Positions 28,449-36,598 of a DNA stretch of 43,555 nt are shown here, in pieces (within the stretch, counting starts at the first letter, position 1; the number at the start of each line of letters is the position of its first letter). The notes beneath the pieces were generated by a model that saw nothing but the letters and a program-made list of their open reading frames with translations, had not been told where the DNA came from and searched no databases. The translations under genes were made by a program, and so were the position numbers. The DNA comes from Gracilaria caudata. Its lineage: Eukaryota > Rhodophyta > Florideophyceae > Gracilariales > Gracilariaceae. Where the stretch lies: contig JASCIV010000121.1 of NCBI GenBank assembly GCA_030374735.1, positions 1 through 43,555 on the forward strand, read 5' to 3'.

Positions 28449-29108
28449 TTGTGCCACAGTTGACGCTTTGTGCTCCAAGAGCTGTGTAGTTATCACTCTA
28501 TAATAAGAATGGTTCTCTCAGTATTGGTTGTTTGGAGTTCGGGTTCTCCGCAGGATTGCTACCCTTACAATTTAAACGTACCCCAAACGAAGCAAGATGC
28601 CCCTCATGGTCAACAGCCGATGACTTTGTTTTCAAGATCTACCGTCGTACTTGTTGGAGCGCCACGGAAAACAAAAGAACCGCGTGAAGAAGATCCATAT
28701 TGCTGAGGCACCGGTGCACGCCCTACAACACGTGTACGGTACTCAGTACGCGGGTCACGCTGTATTACCTTGGGCAGAATGGTTGGCGCGCGTTCTCGAA
28801 AAACCGCCGGATGACGTGTTGCACGCAGTACCGCAGTATTCACCCGCATCCAGCACGTGATGGATTGATGATGATTTCAGATGACCTGTGCGAGTTATCC
28901 AGCTTTGCGGATGGCTTTTCCAGGCGAGTCTCAAGAGCCTTGAGAACTACAGCAATTGTGCACCTCTTGAGTAGTTACTTGTCTTGGTATCCGACAAGGT
29001 ACACAACGCTTGCGCTGTTCCCAGGTTGGTGAGAAGTGCCTCGCTGAAACGCACTACAGACTTTCGAAGCCCTCCTCCCGCTTTTTACATTGGTACCAGT
29101 CCGTCAAG
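28449..29108. promoter_or_regulatory. divergent region bL1 / Ist1-like gene
   Basis: A 660-bp gap between divergent starts, holding one possible small minus-strand gene (28849-28610) and otherwise no recognised element. Confidence 0.4.
28610..28849 (-). CDS. possible small Arg-rich protein, unknown
   Basis: A 79-codon frame with an ATG start and strong preference for the CGT arginine codon. It encodes MRVNTAVLRATRHP at the start and a Gly/Ser/Arg-rich second half. The basic N-terminus could be an organelle presequence. The opposite strand is open over much of the same stretch, so coding strand is uncertain. I recognise no family. Confidence 0.25.
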   Translation of the reverse strand: MRVNTAVLRATRHPAVFRERAPTILPKVIQRDPRTEYRTRVVGRAPVPQQYGSSSRGSFVFRGAPTSTTVDLENKVIGC

Positions 29109-30371
29109 ATGGGTTTCTTTCGTCGCGGGAAATCACGTCAAGTCACGAACGAGCCTCTTCCCGAATGGGATGACACGCGTTGGCGTTCCCACCTTCGAGC
29201 CAGCGCTCTTGGCGTCGATTATCATTGCAACCTATACGTTGAGGTGATCAATAACGAAAGAAAGGAAGCAGCGACGCACTTCAAGGACAACGATGAGGCG
29301 CGAGCAAGGAGTCACGCAGAGTCCTCTTTCCGGAACAAACGCATCATTTCTGCACTTGGAGCATTAGCACCGATTACTAACGCACTTCATCAGAGAGCAG
29401 AGCCGCTGGCTGGCTACACGTCTATTGCAGCAATCCCGGACCCTGCGCGTTCCGATATCATTACCATCATCTACGCCGCTAGCCGCCTGCAAATGTCTTA
29501 CCTTACGGATATGGTCGAATTCCTTCGTGAGCAGTTTGGATCGTACCATATTGAACAAATTCAGCAAGGCCTCGGTGATCTCTTCATGAATGTGAATCCA
29601 ACCGTTCGCGACTCGCTTTCTACCATGACCCCTTCTCGAGAGGATGCAAACGCCGAGTTAGCCTCGGCAGTGAAGGAATACTATGGTATCTCTGTAAATC
29701 CAGTCCCCGTTCATGCCGTTACGGAAAGCAAAACGTCAGCTTCAAGCATGATCCCAGCCCCACCCTTTTCAGCCTCGGTACAGAGCAATGTGCCATTGCC
29801 GCCGCCCGTCCGGACGACGAAGGAGACGCTTCGAAAGACCCATACGACACCTTTGTCTGGTCATTCTTCAGAAATGGGTCCAACGTCGCCCGAACTTCAC
29901 AACTCACAGGGTGCACCACGACACGAGCATAACCTCAAAACTCCTTCCCCGCCTCGTCCGGAACGAGGTAGAATGTTCGCGGCACGCACGGAGACACCAC
30001 AACATAGGAGGGAACAGGCGCTTCAAAGTCAGCATCATGTGGAAACGCCGTTTACTTCCGGTATTGACGATGTTGGATTACCGACGGGACGATCGTTGTT
30101 CACAGACGAGGTAGGGGAACCTACTAACTCGGAAAAGCGGGGTCTACAAGTGCGGCAACTGGATACATTGGCGGGAGCAAACAGTTCGCCATTGTCAGGT
30201 AAAGGAATTCGAGACATTTCCTCGCAAAAGTCTCGACCTATGCATGAGGAGGAAATGAAGAAAGATCGCGAAGTGCCGGAGCACCTAAAAAGTTTTCAGG
30301 ATTCGGATGAAATGCTGTTCAGGAGGTACGAACAATTGAAAGAGGTATGGGAACTCGTTACCGTGTCATAG
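29109..30371 (+). CDS. second Ist1-domain protein (ESCRT-III/VPS4 regulator-like)
   Basis: A 420-residue protein from ATG 29109 (an upstream TTG at 29010 is disregarded). Residues 1-195 follow the Ist1 fold: basic MGFFRRGK start, LRASALGVDYHCNLYVEVINN, SDIITIIYAASRLQMSYL, MVEFLREQFG, then a helix ending EYYGIS. This mirrors IST1 at 7530 (ASSRLNVPELQIVCSMLREHFGP), but sequence identity looks low. Residues 200-400 are Ser/Pro/Thr-rich and unstructured. The C-terminus (DEMLFRRYEQLKE) resembles the MIM-like ending of the other IST1. A second, divergent copy suggests specialised ESCRT function or ancient duplication. It is plausible that a downstream exon is missing, because GTATGG follows the last motif. 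Confidence 0.8.
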   Translation: MGFFRRGKSRQVTNEPLPEWDDTRWRSHLRASALGVDYHCNLYVEVINNERKEAATHFKDNDEARARSHAESSFRNKRIISALGALAPITNALHQRAEPLAGYTSIAAIPDPARSDIITIIYAASRLQMSYLTDMVEFLREQFGSYHIEQIQQGLGDLFMNVNPTVRDSLSTMTPSREDANAELASAVKEYYGISVNPVPVHAVTESKTSASSMIPAPPFSASVQSNVPLPPPVRTTKETLRKTHTTPLSGHSSEMGPTSPELHNSQGAPRHEHNLKTPSPPRPERGRMFAARTETPQHRREQALQSQHHVETPFTSGIDDVGLPTGRSLFTDEVGEPTNSEKRGLQVRQLDTLAGANSSPLSGKGIRDISSQKSRPMHEEEMKKDREVPEHLKSFQDSDEMLFRRYEQLKEVWELVTVS

Positions 30372-30757
30372 ACAATCAGGGTACATTTTGTCTAGTGAAA
30401 CTTGAGGTGGGCATCATGGCGGCTCCTCCAGTAAACATAATTCATTGTTGTACAAGTAGTGATGTTTCGCTTTCAAGCCATGTGCTTTTTCTCGCACTTC
30501 TGACTGCGTCAAGCAGCATCTACGCGGTGGAGCAGTGTGATAACTTCTTCATGATAAGAGCACGAGATATCGCTCTGTCCGTGTAAGGATATGAATCCGT
30601 GATTACTGAATTCACACTTCCCTTGTAATCCGTTTTGTTATCGAACCCAGCAATTGGCATTTTCGTAAAGACCGAGCGCACATTTGTACCTAAGCAGATA
30701 ACCAATTTCTTCTCGCACGGCCTTCGGTTATGTGGACAAGATGCACTAGGATACAAC
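30372..30757. other. intergenic region, convergent gene ends
   Basis: About 390 bp between convergent stops. Nothing recognisable is present. Confidence 0.4.
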
Positions 30758-31165
30758 TCAAAATATGAAATGAATTACCGCTTCGAAAAGGAGTATGATA
30801 AGTAGCACAAGTGGCCATAGCAGGAGGCAAAAGGATCGAATGTTATAAGGCGAAACAGAAAGTCCTTCAGTTCCACGATCTGTCCTAACAACATGCTGAG
30901 AGGCACGTTCGACACCATAAGAGATTTCGTCCAGCATCACGTTTTGTGAGTCGACCTCACTGTGCATGAGTCCAGCTATTTTTTTAACAGACTCCACGCC
31001 TGTAGCAAGTCCTTGGAGAGATTCATCTTGTGTTACAATGGAATGGCGCTGCTGTTCCAGTCTTTGTTCTGCGGAAAGCGCTGCTTCATTCAAAGTACCA
31101 TAATCGGATGCGTTAGACGCGGGTTTTCTGTCACCAAATAGTTCTTCGCGTGCTGAAAAAGACAT
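30758..31165 (-). CDS. Qc-SNARE (Bet1/Syntaxin-8-like), tail-anchored
   Basis: A 135-residue protein from a true ATG. Residues about 40-95 form the SNARE heptad helix. Q74 is the zero-layer glutamine in the pattern SEVDSQNVMLDEI, which matches Qc-SNAREs. A C-terminal hydrophobic anchor (about 111-135, LLLWPLVLLIILLFEAVI) ends the protein, so it is tail-anchored in the ER/Golgi/endosome. The length is close to Bet1-type Qc-SNAREs, which lack a long N-terminal domain, but the zero-layer region also resembles syntaxin-8. It would supply one helix of a trans-SNARE bundle for vesicle fusion. Confidence 0.75.
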   Translation of the reverse strand: MSFSAREELFGDRKPASNASDYGTLNEAALSAEQRLEQQRHSIVTQDESLQGLATGVESVKKIAGLMHSEVDSQNVMLDEISYGVERASQHVVRTDRGTEGLSVSPYNIRSFCLLLWPLVLLIILLFEAVIHFIF

Positions 31166-31652
31166 GTTGTTGGTTCAAAGAGGATTTTGGGTCTACACAG
31201 AAGGCCAGCTTGGTTGCGCAGTCTCTCCGTTAGTGAACAACGGAGAAGGGCATCTTATATAGCCCGCTGATGGTTCGTTAAAGAGATTGTTGCGTAGCAA
31301 GAGTTATTTGTACCCTTGTACACAGGTGCCATCGAAAACTTAAATATACAACAAAAGCACAATAAATTAATATTTGCCGTACAGGTTCTGCACTACAGAA
31401 CCTGCAAAGAGATGTCATCAATCTGCAGACACCGGATCTCCTGTCCTTCACATGCATGATGATGATGAGTAGCTTTCACATCCCATAGTCCTGAGCATAC
31501 ACACATATTTTTGTTATCAGTACCAAAGGTACTCTTCGTGGGAAACGCCATTTCTTGGTGAAGTGCAAAAACTTCATCTTCTTGGAGTCTCCAAGGAGTG
31601 GGGGGTGTCTATAAGCCGAGGCATATATCAGGTCTGAGACGCAACTAACCCT
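31166..31652. promoter_or_regulatory. divergent region SNARE / zinc protein, with hairpin
   Basis: A 487-bp gap between divergent starts. A perfect 9-bp hairpin with a 5-nt loop lies at 31382-31404. A CTAAC word at 31645-31649 sits just before the ATG of the next gene. If it is a branch site, that gene has an upstream exon. Confidence 0.4.
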
Positions 31653-32048
31653 ATGAACTACTGTTCTACGTTCAAAGACCACAGTCTTGGCTTTGCTCCA
31701 TCTGCTTTTAGAGGAAGTCTTCTGCCGTCGTTGGAAAAATGTAGGTCACTTGTATGCCGCAAGTCAATTGGCTTCGGTATCCGAGTCCACACTCGCCGAA
31801 AGCATGAAGTTCAGATGCATAGTGAAGCCACCGCAGTGAAGGTCTGCCGAGTCTGCAAAGAACAGTTCGACCCGAGGCAAAATGGACCAAAGTCATGTCG
31901 GAGACACACCGAAAGATTTTCAGGGCGGCTGTTGCGCGTGGAACCAACGGAAACAAGTGACCTGACTTTCTTCTATGATTGCTGTGGAGCTACCGACGTT
32001 GATGCGCCCGGCTGTACTTATGGATATCACGAATCCTACGATGATTAA
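31653..32048 (+). CDS. CHORD-like zinc-binding protein, probably plastid-targeted
   Basis: A 131-residue protein. The second half has a regular Cys/His array: C65-x2-C68, C82-x2-H85, C110-C111, and C121-x4-H126, with the flanking residues KVCRVCKEQFDP, FYDCCGATD and CTYGYHESYDD. This is the ligand layout of CHORD-type zinc domains (a C-C pair, C-H pair, then W/Y-CC), but it is a shorter, distinct version; similar small proteins occur in plants and algae with unknown function. The first 60 residues are basic and Ser-rich with an FAPSAF segment, compatible with a plastid transit peptide. The CTAAC just before the ATG leaves an upstream exon possible. Zinc binding is inferred from the ligands. 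Confidence 0.6.
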   Translation: MNYCSTFKDHSLGFAPSAFRGSLLPSLEKCRSLVCRKSIGFGIRVHTRRKHEVQMHSEATAVKVCRVCKEQFDPRQNGPKSCRRHTERFSGRLLRVEPTETSDLTFFYDCCGATDVDAPGCTYGYHESYDD

Positions 32049-32647
32049 CGCGAGTATGTATTTGTCCCACGTAGGAATCTGTCCTGTTGACTTGCAGGCA
32101 CAGACAGAGATAGTTTCTCCACATCTGTTTAACGCGAGTAACTATCATATTCTGCTGAACTTAAATTGCGTTTCGTCAGCCGAAGGGTGCAACGTAGCAC
32201 GTACAAACGACGGATGGCACAGAATCGTCGTGAGAATTCGTTCTGTGCAGAAATTGGTGACATAAATGCGTACGGTCTGCTCTCTTCTGTGAAACCATAT
32301 GCCAAGCAATATCAACATATGGATATCCACCAAGTTCTTGAGACGTTCCTATGGTTGGTTCAAAGTTTGACCAGAACTGACGCAACACTTCTTGAGCCCA
32401 ATTACCAACCCGTCTCGAAGAACATTTTTTGTTTCATATCTGAAATATATCCACTGCATTTATATTTCTTTTCACGGAAGACCTCTCGCTTTTGACGTGG
32501 CGGACCTGGGTTTGCTCAATAATTCAGAGCTACAAACAAGCCACTTCCTGGCGTTTTGGTTCTTAAATCAACTTTACCTCGTAAAAGCCTTTCAGGAGGA
32601 CTTTGCATGGTATAAGGCTTTCAGCGAGATGCTAGCATGATAGAAAG
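32049..32647. other. intergenic region, convergent gene ends
   Basis: About 600 bp between the zinc protein and the valyl-tRNA synthetase stop. Short plus-strand frames are present but lack any recognised feature; nothing is called. Confidence 0.4.
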
Positions 32648-35600
32648 TTAAGAGTTACTAGATTGGTCAAGCAATTGACGGAATCGATCAGCCAGTTGGT
32701 CCAAGTTCGAGCATTCTGCGATGTATTTTTCTCTTGTGGCCGAATTTCTTTCGCGAACTTTAAGAGGAACACGAGTTTCGTACCCTTCAGCAGACATTTT
32801 CCTATCGTAATCTTCGATAAGAATACGCTTCTGTGCTGCAGACGCCTCTAGCTTAGCAATTTCGGATGCAAAATCCACCAACCCAGTAAGCACAATGTGG
32901 GCTTCGAAGACATCCTCGACAACCTTAACAGCGGTGCCGTGGGGTGCGTCATCCTGCCCACTCACAAAAACGCTCACGGGCCCGCATGGAACCAGCGTCT
33001 GCACATATTCGGGTGTTATCTTGGCGGCCAAATCTGGGCTAGATGCCATTATCACAGCGCTTGGAGCGCTGGCGGGTTTCAATCCATATTCAGCCTTCAG
33101 GGCCCGCAGGGCCTGCACATTTTTCATCACCGCCTCCAATGAAGCTTCGGCGTTCTTGAATGTGCGACTTCTATTTGGAGTTGGATACGATGCAATACAA
33201 ATCGATTCCGGATTTGTAGGCCCCGGCAAGCGCTGATACAGTTCTTCTGTCACGTATGGCATCATTGGATGTAGCATTCTAATTCCTGCACTTAGGCATT
33301 CGTACAACACCATTCTGGCAGCGGTTTTGCGTGTTTCATTCGCAGCCTTCATCGCAGGCTTTAGCCCTTCAAGATAAATACCACACAATTCATTCATCCA
33401 GAAACCGTACGCAATCGCAACAGCGTCTCCCAAATTGAAGGATAAAAATGCTTCATTCATTTTCGCACATGTCTCGTTTAAACGAGAGAGAATCCAAAGG
33501 TCAAGTGTTTCTGCCGCCCGAATGGCTTCCTCAAGTCCGTCCGGTGTAAAAACAAATGAGTCCCCAAGATTGCTTAATGCGAACTTCGTAGCGTTCCAGA
33601 GTTTGTTGCAGAAATTCCTGTAGCCAATGACCCTACTCACGTCAAGATTGATGTCACCGCCTTGAGTCATGTAGGCCAGCAATCCGATTCGGAGAGCATC
33701 TGCACCGCACTCTGGGATGCCTTTGGGATAATCTTCTTTTTGGTCAGCAACTGCACGCTTGATCTCGTGTGGAGGGAGGTTAGCGTTCTTGATTTTTTCT
33801 TCAAGACTCTTGAGTTCAGCTCCGTGTATGACCTCAAGAGGGTCTATCACGTTTCCTAAAGACTTTGACATCTTACGCCCCTTCTTGTCCCGGACAAGGG
33901 AATGTAACATCACAGTCTTGAAAGGAAGCTTCCCAGTAAGCCCGATGCCCATCATGACCATCCGAGCAACCCAAAAGAATAAAATGTCGTGGCCAGTTTC
34001 CAAAACCGAAGTCGGATAGAAAGCGTCTAAGTCTTCTGTTTCTTTCGGCCATCCAAAGACAGAAAAAGGAAACAAACCTGACGAGAACCATGTGTCAAGG
34101 ACGTCTTCGTCCTGTGCGAGAGTGATCAAGTCTCTTTCGACGCCAAGCTTTTTCGAGGCCCTGTCCATGGCTTCAGCCTCTGTTCTTCCCACAACCCAAG
34201 CACATTTCTTGGGATCACCTTTGACAGAAGCTTCGTACGCCGGAATTCTATGACCCCACCACAACTGACGTGAGATACACCAATCTCGAATATTGTCAAG
34301 CCATCTGTACCAAACGTCTTTGAATTGGTCTGGAACTATTTCAAGTTCTCCCTGTCGAACAGCATCAGCTGCTTTCTTCGCCAGGTCCTTGCAGTTCACC
34401 CACCACTGCGGTAACAACATCGGTTCGACAATATCGCCAGACCTAGAGCACACCGGGAGACTCATAGGATTTGGCTTCTTCCCCCGCAGCAAACCCTGAG
34501 CTTCGAGTGCCTTTTCAACTTCAACACGAGCGACATACCTCTTCATTCCACAAAATTCTCCCCCGTTCTCGTTGACATCACCGCTTTTGGTAAAGATGGT
34601 GATCTCTGGAAGGTTATTTCGTCTGCCACATGCAAAATCATTCGGATCATGTGCGGGCGTAATCTTCACCACACCGGTACCAAAAGACATATCAACAAGT
34701 TCTCCATCGGCAATGATCGGGAGCTTGCGATCTACGAAGGGATGAGATATAAATCTACCAATGAGATGCTTATAGCGCTCATCATCAGGATGCACAGCAA
34801 CGCCAGTATCCCCGAGCATTGTTTCTAATCGAGTAGTGGCAACCACCAGCTCTTCTTCTGAATCATCCACCTTGTATGCAAAGTGGGTAAGGACGCCGAA
34901 TTCGACTTCGCGCTCATGTCCCGGCACTTTCCTCTTCGTAAAGGCATCAATATCAATATTGTCAACCTCGATATCAGATATTGCGGTGTTCAGAGTGCTG
35001 GACCAGTTGACAAGTCGCGTGTCACGATATATCAAACCGTCATCGTAAAAGCGCACAAATGCCTCTTTGACGGCGTTGCTAAGCCTATCGCTCATGGTAA
35101 ACTCCTCTCGCTCCCAATCTAGGGAGCTGCCAATTCTACGCAGTTGGTGAACAATCTTACCGCCATACTCGTTCTTCCACTTCCAGACCTCATCAACAAA
35201 AGCCTCACGACCCAAATCATATCGGGATATGTTTCGAAGCTTCTTCAGTTGTTTCTCTACGACAACCTGAGTGGCAATTCCGGCATGATCGACACCAGGC
35301 AAATACAGCGTAACCTTGCCATGCATACGGTGATATCGAGCCAACGCATCTTCAACAGCGCACATAAGGGCATGACCCAAGTGCAAGCTTCCTGTAACAT
35401 TTGGTGGAGGAATGACCATCACGAAAGCGTCTTCAGCACTCTTACCCTTCATTTGTTCAGCGGAGGCGTGAAAAAAGCCTTTCTTCTCCCACCATTCATA
35501 CCATGCAGCTTCGACAGCGCGCGGTTGATAAGTGGGCGCCATAGATTCAGATAAGATCTTCTTATCTCCCGGTGGAGTGTTATTGACGAAGGAAGCGGCG

Positions 35601-35872
35601 GCATCAGCCTCTGCTTGTGCTTTGCTCTTGCGCTTCTTTTTCTCGGAGTTAGCATTCGAGGATTTTTGGGCTGGCTGCGCTTTGGAAGCGGCCGCTGCAG
35701 CCTTTGCCTCCTTCTTTCGTTGGGAAATGAGCTGTTTTTCGAGTTTCTTGCGACGGGACAGCGGGAGGTTTGCCTTCTCAGCTTCGGTCATTCCGGCATA
35801 TTGCTCCAAGGTGACAGTGGATGGGGTCCCGTTAGGGTTGGCATTGTTAACTGTGGAAGTCGGTCCAGTCAT
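32648..35872 (-). CDS. VARS: valyl-tRNA synthetase
   Basis: A class I aminoacyl-tRNA synthetase that charges tRNA-Val. The product is 1074 residues from ATG 35872. A Lys/Ala/Gln-rich N-terminal extension (1-110) is typical of eukaryotic cytosolic enzymes. The HIGH motif is HLGH (164-167) within PPPNVTGSLHLGHAL. The CP1 editing domain follows, with the TWFSSGLFPFSVFGWP-type segment after it. The KMSKS motif is at 667-671 in GRKMSKSLGN. An anticodon-binding domain and a C-terminal coiled-coil end the protein. The open frame continues 41 codons upstream of the ATG to a stop, with a targeting-like sequence but no AUG. A single gene may therefore serve two compartments. Divergent from the NTPDase gene. 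Confidence 0.96.
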   Translation of the reverse strand: MTGPTSTVNNANPNGTPSTVTLEQYAGMTEAEKANLPLSRRKKLEKQLISQRKKEAKAAAAASKAQPAQKSSNANSEKKKRKSKAQAEADAAASFVNNTPPGDKKILSESMAPTYQPRAVEAAWYEWWEKKGFFHASAEQMKGKSAEDAFVMVIPPPNVTGSLHLGHALMCAVEDALARYHRMHGKVTLYLPGVDHAGIATQVVVEKQLKKLRNISRYDLGREAFVDEVWKWKNEYGGKIVHQLRRIGSSLDWEREEFTMSDRLSNAVKEAFVRFYDDGLIYRDTRLVNWSSTLNTAISDIEVDNIDIDAFTKRKVPGHEREVEFGVLTHFAYKVDDSEEELVVATTRLETMLGDTGVAVHPDDERYKHLIGRFISHPFVDRKLPIIADGELVDMSFGTGVVKITPAHDPNDFACGRRNNLPEITIFTKSGDVNENGGEFCGMKRYVARVEVEKALEAQGLLRGKKPNPMSLPVCSRSGDIVEPMLLPQWWVNCKDLAKKAADAVRQGELEIVPDQFKDVWYRWLDNIRDWCISRQLWWGHRIPAYEASVKGDPKKCAWVVGRTEAEAMDRASKKLGVERDLITLAQDEDVLDTWFSSGLFPFSVFGWPKETEDLDAFYPTSVLETGHDILFFWVARMVMMGIGLTGKLPFKTVMLHSLVRDKKGRKMSKSLGNVIDPLEVIHGAELKSLEEKIKNANLPPHEIKRAVADQKEDYPKGIPECGADALRIGLLAYMTQGGDINLDVSRVIGYRNFCNKLWNATKFALSNLGDSFVFTPDGLEEAIRAAETLDLWILSRLNETCAKMNEAFLSFNLGDAVAIAYGFWMNELCGIYLEGLKPAMKAANETRKTAARMVLYECLSAGIRMLHPMMPYVTEELYQRLPGPTNPESICIASYPTPNRSRTFKNAEASLEAVMKNVQALRALKAEYGLKPASAPSAVIMASSPDLAAKITPEYVQTLVPCGPVSVFVSGQDDAPHGTAVKVVEDVFEAHIVLTGLVDFASEIAKLEASAAQKRILIEDYDRKMSAEGYETRVPLKVRERNSATREKYIAECSNLDQLADRFRQLLDQSSNS

Positions 35873-36598
35873 ATTATTGAAAGCTGGGAATCGTAGGATC
35901 GAAGATAAGCTGACGACCGCAATCGATATCGCCGCAGCCCGTGGCACGTGTGAGAGAACGTAGAGGTTCAATTGGACGGGGGACCAACTCGCAATTCAGG
36001 TCGTAACCTGCGGATGCTATGAAATAGACTCGAACGGGAAGCGCATGCCCGCGAGCGGATGTGGAAAGAAAGATGTGATCCAAATGTGCGCGGAGCGACA
36101 ATCGCTCATCAACACCACCCCCCCTCGCAGCTGAACTGACGTCACGTTCGTGTCGCCGCCGACGACCGTCCAGATTTTATCTGCAAAACACGTCACCGCG
36201 TTGTGTGCTGCGCTGTACCAGGCTGGGTCACCTTCTGGCCACCGTATACTCGCAGAGCAGCGGAAGGAGTGTAATTTGTTTTGAAGCGTGCAAATTTGCA
36301 AATCAAATTAAGCCTGTTTGCAACCGTCAGTCGTGTGGCCCAAAGCTTCTGATCATCAAATAACCCTTCGTACAAAATCACTCTCCACGGCGATCCTCGT
36401 CAGCCATTCGCACCGGCAACCGGTGGCGTTGCTCTTCTCTGTTTCTTGTCTTCGCCCGCCCCCTTCGTTCGCCGCCCGGTTACGGGAGCAGGCCCCCAGC
36501 GGCTCCAATTTCAACTCTAACCTTTCTTTAACTGCTCACGCATCGCTCTTTCTTTCTACAGCCATTTCCATCCCTTCGTTCTCTCCCGCCTCAGCAAA
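35873..36598. promoter_or_regulatory. divergent promoter region VARS / NTPDase
   Basis: A 726-bp gap between divergent starts. A perfect TGACGTCA (CRE/bZIP-type site) occurs at 36137-36144. On the plus strand, CTAAC at 36517-36521 followed by a pyrimidine run and CTACAG at 36556-36561 resembles the 3' end of a 5' UTR intron just before the ATG at 36599. Confidence 0.45.
36137..36144. promoter_or_regulatory. TGACGTCA palindrome (bZIP-type site)
   Basis: A perfect 8-bp CRE-like palindrome in the shared upstream region of VARS and the nucleoside diphosphatase gene. A role in transcription is inferred only. Confidence 0.35.
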
